NCBI GenBank assembly: GCA_003523545.1
Contig: DQAM01000422.1
Span: forward strand, 4,510 to 12,277
Length of the DNA: 7,768 bases
Source: Dysgonomonas sp.
GTDB lineage: Bacteria > Bacteroidota > Bacteroidia > Bacteroidales > Dysgonomonadaceae
Direction: 5' to 3'
Below the pieces are notes generated by a model, which was not told the DNA's origin, ran no database searches, and saw only the letters and a program-made list of their open reading frames with translations. Both the position numbers and the translations under genes were made by a program. Within the stretch, counting starts at the first letter, position 1; every line of letters starts with the position of its first letter. Below are positions 1-7,039 of this stretch, in pieces.

Positions 1-2340
1 ATTCAGACAGAAGCAGATGGTAAAGAAGGTGTTTCTTATTTTCTACAGGCTGTGGCAAAATATATTGCTTCGGGTCGTGAAGTCAATTTCATGAAGATGT
101 TCGAAGGACGTAATGCTGTTTTGCTCGACATCAGCGATACAAAATTATTTACAAAAAAACCGACCGTATGGAAGATTAACGGTCACTACAGCAGGCCTCT
201 TTCCGGTAAAATGCCGGCAGACGGTGCATATCCAATTACAAAACCATTCAATTTATTAAACGACAGGGAAATGAATAACAACAACAGAGGTGCAGCCGAT
301 GATATAATGCTGGAATACCTCAAAGGGATGAATTCTGTAGTTCAGAATCAGAGAGATGTAATGATGAGCTATTTCGGACAAACTGCGCCTATGGCTTCAC
401 CTCAGATTCAGGCAAGACCGGTAGAATATACACCTGCAATCAGCCAGCCTCAACAAGTGCAGTTGATTGAAGAGAACAAAGTTGAAAATCTTGTTGCTGA
501 AGAAGTTGGAAGCAGCCTTCCGTCTGCAGCGAACCTCACAACACAACAACTGACAAAGATACTTCTCGATGTAGTGAGCGATAAAACGGGTTATCCTGTA
601 GAAATGCTCGGAATGGATATGGATATGGAGGCAGATTTGAGTATAGATTCTATTAAAAGAATCGAGATAATCGGAGCTCTGAAAGAAAGGGTGGACATCG
701 GAATTAATTTCGAAGAATCAGAAAATGCTATAGAAACACTGGCATCGCTTAAGACACTTAATGAAATAATTAAATGGATTGCTGATTTAAAACAATCCGG
801 AAGTGGAAACCCCTCTAAAGGTTTAACGGTGGAGAATTCAATACATGTGATTGAAGTTGAACCTTCAGGTGTTAAAATTGGACCGAAAGAAGATGTGGCA
901 GAACTTACAAGATTGTGTTTCACTTTACAGGAACATGCTATAGATAATTCTAAGTCTCTTTCGATTGAAGGTAAAGTATTCGCGCTTCCGGTCAAGGAGC
1001 CTCTTGTCGCTCATGGCGCAGAAATTAAAAAAGCTCTCGAAGAAAAAGGTGCTATAGTTGAAATTGTAGCCCAAGGCGAAGACCTTACATCTTTTGACGG
1101 ACTGATACTTGTAGATATAGCAGGCACTTCGGACCGCTATAATATGAAAGACCTTTTTGACTTGACAAAGAAGGTTGATTTTGCTAAAATGAAATGGCTC
1201 TTTACTTTCAGTGACCAAATGGCACAGATTGAAAAGGATGCGGAAGAAGTAAAGAATCTGCAGGGGTATCCGGGTTTTATAAAATCTCTTGCAATGGAAT
1301 ATCCAGGACTTAAGGTTAGAAATATAGCTTCAGTGACCCCATTCGATGTAAAAAAACTAGGCAATATAGTAGCAGAAGAACTCTCAGCAGAAGATAAATC
1401 GATAGATATATTTTATGATGGAGATAAGCGTATGCATTATGCTGCCAAGTCAGAAAAACTGAATAGCAAGGAGGAGGTTTCAACGAAGCTTGATAAGGAT
1501 TCTGTAGTACTCGTCTTAGGCGGTGCACAGGGAATTACACCTGAACTGATTACCCAGCTTGCTGTCGATTACCCATGTAATTATATTTTGGTAGGTCGTT
1601 CCAAACCAATGGAAGGCGGAGAAAATCCTTATAGTATTTTAAAAACTAAAGACGAGATTCGTAAACTTCTCATTCACGAAGGCGAATATAAAAAACCTGC
1701 TGATATAGAAAAAAGAGTAAATGAAATTTACAAATCCAATCAGATAAATGCTGCTATTGAAAAGGTTAGTGTAACCGGTGCTAAGGTAGCTTATCGTGCT
1801 GCAGATGTGCAGGATAAAGATGCATTCAGGGAACTCATCTTAGATGTTCGAAAAGAGTATGGACATATTGACGGTGTTATTCATGCTGCCGGGATTCTGG
1901 AAGATAAATTGTTTAGTGATAAAACGTGGGAATCTTTTGAGAATGTATACAATACAAAAGTAAATCCGTTGCAGGTCATCGTAGACGAACTGTTAGGTGA
2001 ATTGAAACTGCTCGTAATGTTCAGCAGTGTATCGGCTGCTTACGGGAATCGCGGACAATGCGATTATGCCGCAGCTAATAGTGTATTCGAATATACCGCA
2101 ATTGCCCTTGATAAGAAATCGGGAATCAGGGTGGTAGCTTTTGACTGGGGACCATGGAAAGGTGCAGGAATGGTAAATGCCTCTCTTGAAAGCGAATTTG
2201 AGAAAAGAGGGGTGTCTATGATTCCGCTCAGGCTGGGAGGTGAATACTTCGTTAACGAACTTAAATATGGGAACGAAGCCGAGGTACTTGTGATGGGTGG
2301 AGACGTAGATAACTTTGTCAAAATTGGCAGCGAACTATGA
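1..2340 (+). CDS. Iterative type I PKS/PUFA-synthase-like protein, C-terminal part: (AT end)-ACP-KR, 5' partial
   Basis: The frame is open from base 1, so the start lies upstream; the GTG at 52 is internal. Numbering codon 1 at base 1 gives 779 visible residues. Residues about 1-45 look like the end of an acyltransferase and its post-AT segment (LFEGR-like 'MFEGR'). A helical linker follows at about 103-128, then a Gln/Pro-rich hinge. One acyl carrier domain spans about 181-262, with the phosphopantetheine Ser217 in 'LSIDSIKR', the form typical of Pfa/Hgl/enediyne carrier domains. A ketoreductase fills the rest: structural half about 290-490, nucleotide-binding 'GGAQGIT' at 507-513, and catalytic Lys653, Ser676, Tyr689 and Asn693. 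All four are present, so the KR should reduce beta-ketoacyl-ACP with NAD(P)H in the cytosol. An upstream KS and AT body are expected but not visible. A single ACP argues against a classical PUFA synthase. The stop overlaps the next start (ATGA, 2337-2340), implying translational coupling. Confidence 0.9.
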   Translation: MQTEADGKEGVSYFLQAVAKYIASGREVNFMKMFEGRNAVLLDISDTKLFTKKPTVWKINGHYSRPLSGKMPADGAYPITKPFNLLNDREMNNNNRGAADDIMLEYLKGMNSVVQNQRDVMMSYFGQTAPMASPQIQARPVEYTPAISQPQQVQLIEENKVENLVAEEVGSSLPSAANLTTQQLTKILLDVVSDKTGYPVEMLGMDMDMEADLSIDSIKRIEIIGALKERVDIGINFEESENAIETLASLKTLNEIIKWIADLKQSGSGNPSKGLTVENSIHVIEVEPSGVKIGPKEDVAELTRLCFTLQEHAIDNSKSLSIEGKVFALPVKEPLVAHGAEIKKALEEKGAIVEIVAQGEDLTSFDGLILVDIAGTSDRYNMKDLFDLTKKVDFAKMKWLFTFSDQMAQIEKDAEEVKNLQGYPGFIKSLAMEYPGLKVRNIASVTPFDVKKLGNIVAEELSAEDKSIDIFYDGDKRMHYAAKSEKLNSKEEVSTKLDKDSVVLVLGGAQGITPELITQLAVDYPCNYILVGRSKPMEGGENPYSILKTKDEIRKLLIHEGEYKKPADIEKRVNEIYKSNQINAAIEKVSVTGAKVAYRAADVQDKDAFRELILDVRKEYGHIDGVIHAAGILEDKLFSDKTWESFENVYNTKVNPLQVIVDELLGELKLLVMFSSVSAAYGNRGQCDYAAANSVFEYTAIALDKKSGIRVVAFDWGPWKGAGMVNASLESEFEKRGVSMIPLRLGGEYFVNELKYGNEAEVLVMGGDVDNFVKIGSEL

Positions 2341-2816
2341 ATGAATTCAATGATACCGACATAGCTATTGTCGGGATGTCCTGTTATTATCCGGATGCTC
2401 CGGGAACAGAACAATTCTGGGCAAACCTGCTTAACAAACGGGATTCCATAACCGAGGTGCCCGAGGATAGAATAGACCCTGCATATTTTCAGGAGCAGAA
2501 AGGTTCTGTCGACCGGTTTTATTGTAATAGAGGAGGATTTGTAAACGGTATTTACATCGATCCTGCCGAATTCGGCATCTTACCCATAGCCGCTCAAAGT
2601 TATGACCCGGAACATCTTTTTATGATAAAACTGGCACATGAAGCCCTGAAAGATGCCGGAGTATTTGAAAAAAATATTTCATTGGCAAACGGAGCATTCA
2701 TTGTTGGTAAAGGAGCGTTTACCGGGTTGTCTATGCTTCGTTCTAGATGTGATTCATACCGGTGCCCAGATTGCGGAGGTTGTACGGAATGCTTTACCCG
2801 ATTTACCGGAAGATGA
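2337..2816 (+). CDS. Beta-ketoacyl synthase N-terminal fragment (5' half of a frameshifted synthase gene)
   Basis: This frame starts at the ATG inside the ATGA overlap with the preceding stop. Its first residues read 'DIAIVGMSCYYPDAPG', a standard start of a type I KS domain, followed by 'FWANLLNKRDSI' and an 'EVPEDR' segment. KS-like sequence continues to about residue 136 ('GLSMLRS', codon ending 2744). The rest, to the TGA at 2814-2816, is Cys-rich and unlike a KS; it is an out-of-frame tail. The missing continuation, including the catalytic Cys, is in the +1 frame from about 2746. Alone, this 159-residue product has no KS catalytic residues and should be inactive. It is best treated as the first part of the gene that continues to 6735. 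The start is well supported: it is coupled to the upstream stop and gives the expected KS N-terminus. Confidence 0.8.
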   Translation: MNEFNDTDIAIVGMSCYYPDAPGTEQFWANLLNKRDSITEVPEDRIDPAYFQEQKGSVDRFYCNRGGFVNGIYIDPAEFGILPIAAQSYDPEHLFMIKLAHEALKDAGVFEKNISLANGAFIVGKGAFTGLSMLRSRCDSYRCPDCGGCTECFTRFTGR

Positions 2817-5800
2817 CATAGATAAAATAAAGAAAGAGTATCAGCAGCAGAAAGGCCGTTATCAGGCTGATACGGTTATCGGCTGTATACCTAACCTGAT
2901 AGCTTCACTGGTAGCTAATAAACTGGATATGCACGGTCCTGCCTATACAATAGATGCGGCCTGTGCAAGTTCGTTGATAGCTATAGATCATTCTATAAGG
3001 TATCTGCAAAGCGGGCAATGTGATATTGCTGTGGCAGGTGGAATTCATCTGGGACAGAATGCTATATTCTGGAGTATTTTTGATATGATCAGGGCGATGT
3101 CGCATAGGCAGGAAATAGCACCCCTCAGTGAGAATGCAGACGGATTGCTGATTGGTGAGGGTTGCGGTGTAGTTGTGCTGAAAAAACTAAATAAAGCTAT
3201 TGCCGATAAAGATCGTATCTATGCAGTAATTAAAGGAATAGGCGTATGTAGTGATGGTGCCGGGCTCAATGTAATGGCGCCAAACGTCAACGGACAAAAG
3301 AAAGCCATTGACATAGCCTGGGAATCTTCAGGTATGGATCGTGGTAAATTGGGTTATGTGGAAGCTCATGGCACAGCTACTATTGTTGGAGACAGAACCG
3401 AAATACAAACGCTATCTGAAAGTTTCCCTGAAGGCGCGGGTGAGATTCTTATCGGATCCGTGAAGTCCAATATAGGACATACCATGCCGGCAGCCGGAAT
3501 GGCAGGTGTTATAAAAACCGCTCTTTCTCTTTATCATAAGCGGATTCCACCCACCTTGCATTGTGAGAAACCTGCAAAAGCAGTACTTCAATCGCGCTTC
3601 CGTCCGGTACAGGAAGTGACTGAATGGGAGAAGGAAAAATATCCGCAGGTGGCGGCTGTTAATGCTTTCGGGTTCGGAGGTATTAATGCACATCTTATAC
3701 TTGTACCGTATGATGATGTAAGCGGACAAAGAAAAGAAATTGAAGCTGTATTTCCGGAGAAGTTATTGACTGTTTCCGCATACACGAAGGAGCAACTTAT
3801 CTCAAAGCTTGAGTCGAAGCAATATACTGTTATAAATGATCCTGCGGCTAAATATAGATTGGTTCTTTTTGATCCGACAAACGAAAGAATAGAAAAAGCC
3901 AAGAGGTTAATAATAAAAGATAAACCCTGGCGGGGTAGGCTTGATATCTGGTTTTCGAATGAACCTTTGTTGACCGATGATGGTAAGGTAGTGTTCATGT
4001 TTCCCGGTTATAGTGAAGAAGAACACTCTGAAATCCTGGAACTCGGGAAACAATTCGGAGTAGAAGAATTTAATGTTGATACAGGTGTAGAATACATGGA
4101 CCTTTCTTCACGTATCTATACTGAAACAACTATTATTGATACCATCCTTAAAAAATTTGGAGTAAAATCAACTCTTAATATAGGTCACAGTTTTGGAGAG
4201 TGGTTTGCATTAGGTGCAGCAGGAATAACTCCGAGAAATTCTGTTATTGATTTCCTTAAATCCCAAAGTCCTGAACAATATGAGGATGTAAAGACTTATT
4301 ATGTAGCTGTAAGCTGTAGTAGAGAACGGGCTAAAGAACTCTTCGGTAATATAGAACAGTTATATATAGCTAATGATAATTGTCCCAGTCAGATACTGAT
4401 GTGCGGTACGCAGGATGCAATAGATGAGATGTGTGAGATATTGAAAAAAGAACATATATATTATCAGGCATTATCATATCAATCCTGTTACCATACACCT
4501 TTTCTTGCGCATAAAACTTATCTTGTGGAAGAATCGGCTTCTAAATTTGATTTAAAGGAAAGTGATATAAAGGTATGGTCATGTTCGACGTTAGAACCAT
4601 ATACAACAAATATTGATGATTTTGTAAAAACTTCGGTACTTCAGATTTCAAGTACTGTTTTATTCCGGGAATTAATTGAAAAATTACATTCGCAGGAAAA
4701 GGCAAGAGTATTTATACAGGTTGGCTCCGGTTCAATTCTGGTCGGATTTGTGGACGATATTCTAAAAGGGAAAAATTATTGTGCGATACCCACAATCAGC
4801 CCTAACAGAAGTGTAATGGATCAGGTGAGAAGAATACTTGCTTTAATCTTTATCGAGGGTGGCGAAGTAGAGAATAAATACCTTAACATAGTTGAGGGAA
4901 AATCAGAAAAGAAACCTCTGCCGCGTGAAGTAAAACTGCAAATGTTCCTTCCTATCGTAAAAGATATGCCTCTTCTACGTGAGGCATCAGTTAAGATGAC
5001 TCCGTCTGATAGCTTGTTGGTTCCTGCAGACTTGAGAGGAGAAGAGAATAAGCACCCTGTATTATTAGCCCTTACCGAAAATTTACGCCAGGCTGCCTCT
5101 TTACAAATTGATATGGTGAGAATGTTTCGTGATAACGGATATCTCGATAAAGAATATGCTCCGACAGTTCAAGCTATTAGTGAGACAACTTATCTTCAGA
5201 CAAGTACAGAAGAGCATACTTCGATCTCAGAGATAAAACAAATTTCTCGGAAGCCGAAAGAAGGAGATACCTTTGAGGAAGATATTTCCATTTCTACCGA
5301 TGATTATCCTTTCTTATTTGATCATACAGTTGTAAAACAGCCTGAAGGATGGTCCTATCCGGAGGATCTTAATCCGGTAATACCGATGACTATGTCTGTG
5401 GAGCTGTTAGCTGAGGCCGCGAGCCGACAGGCACCGGATAAAAAAGTTGTTTCTATAACAAATATGAATATTTTCAAATGGCTCGATGTAAACGTTCCAT
5501 TTGTTAATAAAATAAAAGGGAAATGGAAAGCAGAGGATTCAATTACCCTCTCGATAGATGGTTTTTTGACAGCAACGGTAAATCTTGCCGATGAATTTCC
5601 CGAACCCGAAGCATCATTATATAAAGAGAGTGAATTGGGAGATATAATACTTCCTCCTGTAAAAGGTGCTGACGCATATGTGTCTGACCTCTTTCATGGG
5701 CCGAGATACCAGTCTCTAGTCGAAATAAAAGAAATAAGGGAACGCGGAATAAGAGCACGTTTCAGAAAGACAGAAGGTAAAGGTTCTTTACTTGATGCAT

Positions 5801-6735
5801 TCGGGCAAATGATTGGTTACCATTGTCAGAAATCATTGGATACAGACAAAACTACATTTCCGGTATCGGTGCAGGAGATAAAATTCTATCAGGATATGCA
5901 CGACCAGCAGGGAGAGTTTGACTATATGTGCGAGATAACCCGGGTTACAAAGGAGGTTGTCCTCGGCAATGTGATTTACAAACGAGATAATAAAGTATGG
6001 TGTACGGTCACCGGATGGACTAACAGGCGTTTTGAGTTTGACCAGAAATTATGGGATATCGTAATGCATCCTTGTCGATCTACTATCGTTGAGCAGATTG
6101 CTCCACATGTTTTCCATTTCGATAACCGTTATCAGAGAGGTGCCAGTTGGGACTTTCTATATAGGAGGTTCCTGAATAAACCGGAAAAAGATATCTACGA
6201 TTCTATGCTGTTGAATAAGCGTAGAGAATATCTGATCAGCCGGATGGTAGTCAAAGATGCCGTTCGTATATTTCTTGCCGGGAAAAAGGATGATTATATA
6301 TTTCCTATCGGTATTGGTATCGACCATGATGTAAATGGGAAACCAATTATAAAAGGGGTTGGTACTTACGAAGGGAAACTGCCCCCGATGGAGATTTCAC
6401 TTGCCCATAAAGGAACAGAGGCTGTATGTATAGTATCGGATAAACCGGTAGGTATCGATATAGAATCGATAGAAGAACGGAGCAAAGACTTTATGGATAT
6501 ATCTTTTACTAAAAGTGAGATTGAGCTTATACAAGGGCGTGGCAATGCCGAATGGTGCACGCGTTTATGGGTGGCTAAAGAGGCTTTTGGTAAAATGAAA
6601 GGTGTGGGACTGCATGGTAATCCCAAGCGGTACGAAGTGTCTGATATAAAAGGGGATAGCCTATTTATAGAAGATCAGGAAATCAGGACTATATTATTTA
6701 AAGATAATTTTGTAGTAGGTTGGACAGTAGTCTGA
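2653..6735 (+). CDS. Type I synthase body: KS-AT-linker-DH-PPTase (3' part of the frameshifted gene)
   Basis: The first 30 codons (2653-2742) are out of frame with the KS; real homology starts near 2743-2746, so ATG 2653 is probably not a true start. KS: catalytic Cys at 2962-2964 ('DAACASS'), His at 3367-3369 ('EAHGT') and His at 3478-3480 ('KSNIGH'), ending near 3705. AT: about 3985-4780, with Ser at 4189-4191 in 'GHSFGE' and His at 4492-4494, but an odd 'FPGYSEE' N-terminal motif. A helical linker (about 5053-5150) follows, with no ACP. Dehydratase: about 5280-6020, with His at 5323-5325 ('LFDHTVV'), 'FHGPRYQ' near 5692, and Asp 5794-5796 in 'DAFGQMIGY'. A conserved-looking 'RRF..NKPEKDIYDSM' connector leads to a phosphopantetheinyl transferase (about 6230-6732) with 'GIDIE' (Asp 6457, Glu 6463) and 'WVAKEAFGK' (Glu 6580, Lys 6592). 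This order resembles the C-terminal half of enediyne PKSs. Predicted cytosolic; there are no membrane segments. Confidence 0.88.
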   Translation: MPEYLKKIFHWQTEHSLLVKERLPGCLCFVLDVIHTGAQIAEVVRNALPDLPEDDIDKIKKEYQQQKGRYQADTVIGCIPNLIASLVANKLDMHGPAYTIDAACASSLIAIDHSIRYLQSGQCDIAVAGGIHLGQNAIFWSIFDMIRAMSHRQEIAPLSENADGLLIGEGCGVVVLKKLNKAIADKDRIYAVIKGIGVCSDGAGLNVMAPNVNGQKKAIDIAWESSGMDRGKLGYVEAHGTATIVGDRTEIQTLSESFPEGAGEILIGSVKSNIGHTMPAAGMAGVIKTALSLYHKRIPPTLHCEKPAKAVLQSRFRPVQEVTEWEKEKYPQVAAVNAFGFGGINAHLILVPYDDVSGQRKEIEAVFPEKLLTVSAYTKEQLISKLESKQYTVINDPAAKYRLVLFDPTNERIEKAKRLIIKDKPWRGRLDIWFSNEPLLTDDGKVVFMFPGYSEEEHSEILELGKQFGVEEFNVDTGVEYMDLSSRIYTETTIIDTILKKFGVKSTLNIGHSFGEWFALGAAGITPRNSVIDFLKSQSPEQYEDVKTYYVAVSCSRERAKELFGNIEQLYIANDNCPSQILMCGTQDAIDEMCEILKKEHIYYQALSYQSCYHTPFLAHKTYLVEESASKFDLKESDIKVWSCSTLEPYTTNIDDFVKTSVLQISSTVLFRELIEKLHSQEKARVFIQVGSGSILVGFVDDILKGKNYCAIPTISPNRSVMDQVRRILALIFIEGGEVENKYLNIVEGKSEKKPLPREVKLQMFLPIVKDMPLLREASVKMTPSDSLLVPADLRGEENKHPVLLALTENLRQAASLQIDMVRMFRDNGYLDKEYAPTVQAISETTYLQTSTEEHTSISEIKQISRKPKEGDTFEEDISISTDDYPFLFDHTVVKQPEGWSYPEDLNPVIPMTMSVELLAEAASRQAPDKKVVSITNMNIFKWLDVNVPFVNKIKGKWKAEDSITLSIDGFLTATVNLADEFPEPEASLYKESELGDIILPPVKGADAYVSDLFHGPRYQSLVEIKEIRERGIRARFRKTEGKGSLLDAFGQMIGYHCQKSLDTDKTTFPVSVQEIKFYQDMHDQQGEFDYMCEITRVTKEVVLGNVIYKRDNKVWCTVTGWTNRRFEFDQKLWDIVMHPCRSTIVEQIAPHVFHFDNRYQRGASWDFLYRRFLNKPEKDIYDSMLLNKRREYLISRMVVKDAVRIFLAGKKDDYIFPIGIGIDHDVNGKPIIKGVGTYEGKLPPMEISLAHKGTEAVCIVSDKPVGIDIESIEERSKDFMDISFTKSEIELIQGRGNAEWCTRLWVAKEAFGKMKGVGLHGNPKRYEVSDIKGDSLFIEDQEIRTILFKDNFVVGWTVV
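2736..2749 (+). other. Frameshift junction within the KS domain
   Basis: Frame 3 reads M-L-R-S up to the codon at 2742-2744, while KS homology resumes in frame 1 with D-V-I-H-T-G from 2746. Frame 1 has a stop at 2647-2649 and frame 3 a stop at 2814-2816, so the switch must lie between them; family resemblance narrows it to about 2736-2746. Losing two bases after TCT fits the remembered spacing of related KS domains best, since one codon such as GTA restored there gives an equal-length alignment. Gain of one base is the alternative. No homopolymer or known slippery codon pair sits at the site. Confidence 0.75.
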
Positions 6736-6748
6736 AAAATAGATAAAC
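6736..6748 (+). promoter_or_regulatory. A-rich, SD-less translation leader of the ACP gene
   Basis: The 13 nt between the synthase stop and the ACP ATG contain only A-rich sequence with no GGAG-like Shine-Dalgarno core. The starts at 2337 and 7026 also lack one. Initiation without a clear SD, aided by A-rich leaders or coupling, is common in Bacteroidota. The gap is too short for a separate promoter or terminator, so the ACP must be co-transcribed with the synthase. Confidence 0.4.
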
Positions 6749-7039
6749 ATGACTGATAAAGATAAAAGAAAAGAAGAGATATTCATTGTTCTGAAACAGT
6801 TTATTTCAGATATAATCGGCGAAGATATAGTGGAGGAGCTGGATGTTAATCCGCAAAGCATTTTTACTAAAGACCTTGAAATGGATAGCATAGAGATAGT
6901 CTCTTTTGCTGAAAAAGTAAGGCTGAAATATGGAGATAGCGTGAATTTTGAATTATGGCTTTCTTCCATGGAATTTGAACAGTTAATGAATCTTTCCCTT
7001 GAAGATGTTACAAATTTTATAGTAGATGCAGAAGATTAA
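6749..7039 (+). CDS. Discrete acyl carrier protein
   Basis: This 96-residue acidic protein has the length and helical pattern of a free-standing acyl carrier protein. The phosphopantetheine attachment site is Ser47 in 'DLEMDSIEIVSFAEKV', matching the D-S-(I/L) motif at the start of ACP helix 2. The region after it ('NFELWLSSMEFEQLMNLS') is longer and more aromatic than in AcpP of fatty acid synthesis, pointing to a specialised carrier rather than housekeeping AcpP. It lies 13 nt after the synthase stop and overlaps the hydrolase gene by 14 nt. Since the preceding KS-AT-DH-PPTase protein has no carrier domain, the likely role (inference) is to hold the substrate or growing chain for that protein, or to carry the chain to the hydrolase. 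It would be activated by the PPTase domain at 6230-6732 or by a cellular PPTase. The start is the first ATG after the previous stop and gives a complete ACP fold. Confidence 0.9.
   Translation: MTDKDKRKEEIFIVLKQFISDIIGEDIVEELDVNPQSIFTKDLEMDSIEIVSFAEKVRLKYGDSVNFELWLSSMEFEQLMNLSLEDVTNFIVDAED

Larger units (their letters stand above)
2337..6735 (+). pseudogene. Composite gene: KS-AT-DH-PPTase synthase interrupted by one frameshift
   Basis: The two overlapping frames at 2337-2816 and 2653-6735 together encode one colinear protein of about 1,465 residues. The KS domain begins in the first frame and finishes in the second. There is only one disruption: every KS, AT, DH and PPTase catalytic motif downstream is intact and no stop occurs for about 1,330 codons. 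This indicates a very recent mutation, a sequencing or assembly error, or a gene whose downstream frame is still expressed. It is listed as a pseudogene because no uninterrupted frame exists as the sequence stands; whether the gene is dead in the cell is unknown. ACP and hydrolase genes follow within 13 nt and by overlap, so a translation stop at 2816 could also reduce their expression through polarity. Confidence 0.7.

Noticed and set aside
52..54. GTG as the start codon of the first synthase
   Set aside because: The frame is open to base 1 and the residues before and after it read as continuous AT/post-AT sequence; the gene starts upstream of the window.
610..629. Short tandem repeat of GGATAT units
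   Set aside because: It encodes the M-D-M-D-M-E segment of the ACP domain, a conserved acidic stretch; two copies only, no sign of repeat expansion.
591..995. Minus-strand open frames, including 591-995, 2064-2414, 3588-3998 and 7295-7588
   Set aside because: All lie opposite well-supported coding sequence, are Ser/Ile/Leu-rich shadow translations, and show no recognisable domains.
1..2340. Classical EPA/DHA PUFA synthase subunit PfaA
   Set aside because: PfaA carries a tandem array of ACPs; here only one ACP lies between AT and KR, and the next gene has AT and PPTase domains unlike PfaC.
2653..2655. ATG as an independent start giving a complete second synthase
   Set aside because: The first 30 codons do not resemble a KS, while the overlapping frame does. 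A product starting here would lack the KS N-terminal region.
2736..2749. Programmed +1 ribosomal frameshift
   Set aside because: No stop codon, rare-codon pause or known slippery pair (such as CTT-TGA) is present at the switch point. A plain indel explains it more simply, though proteomics could overturn this.
5002..5019. 'PSDSLL' as a cryptic carrier-protein attachment site in synthase 2
   Set aside because: The sequence around the D-S-L has no ACP helix pattern and is followed by a Pro- and charge-rich linker, so it is a chance match.
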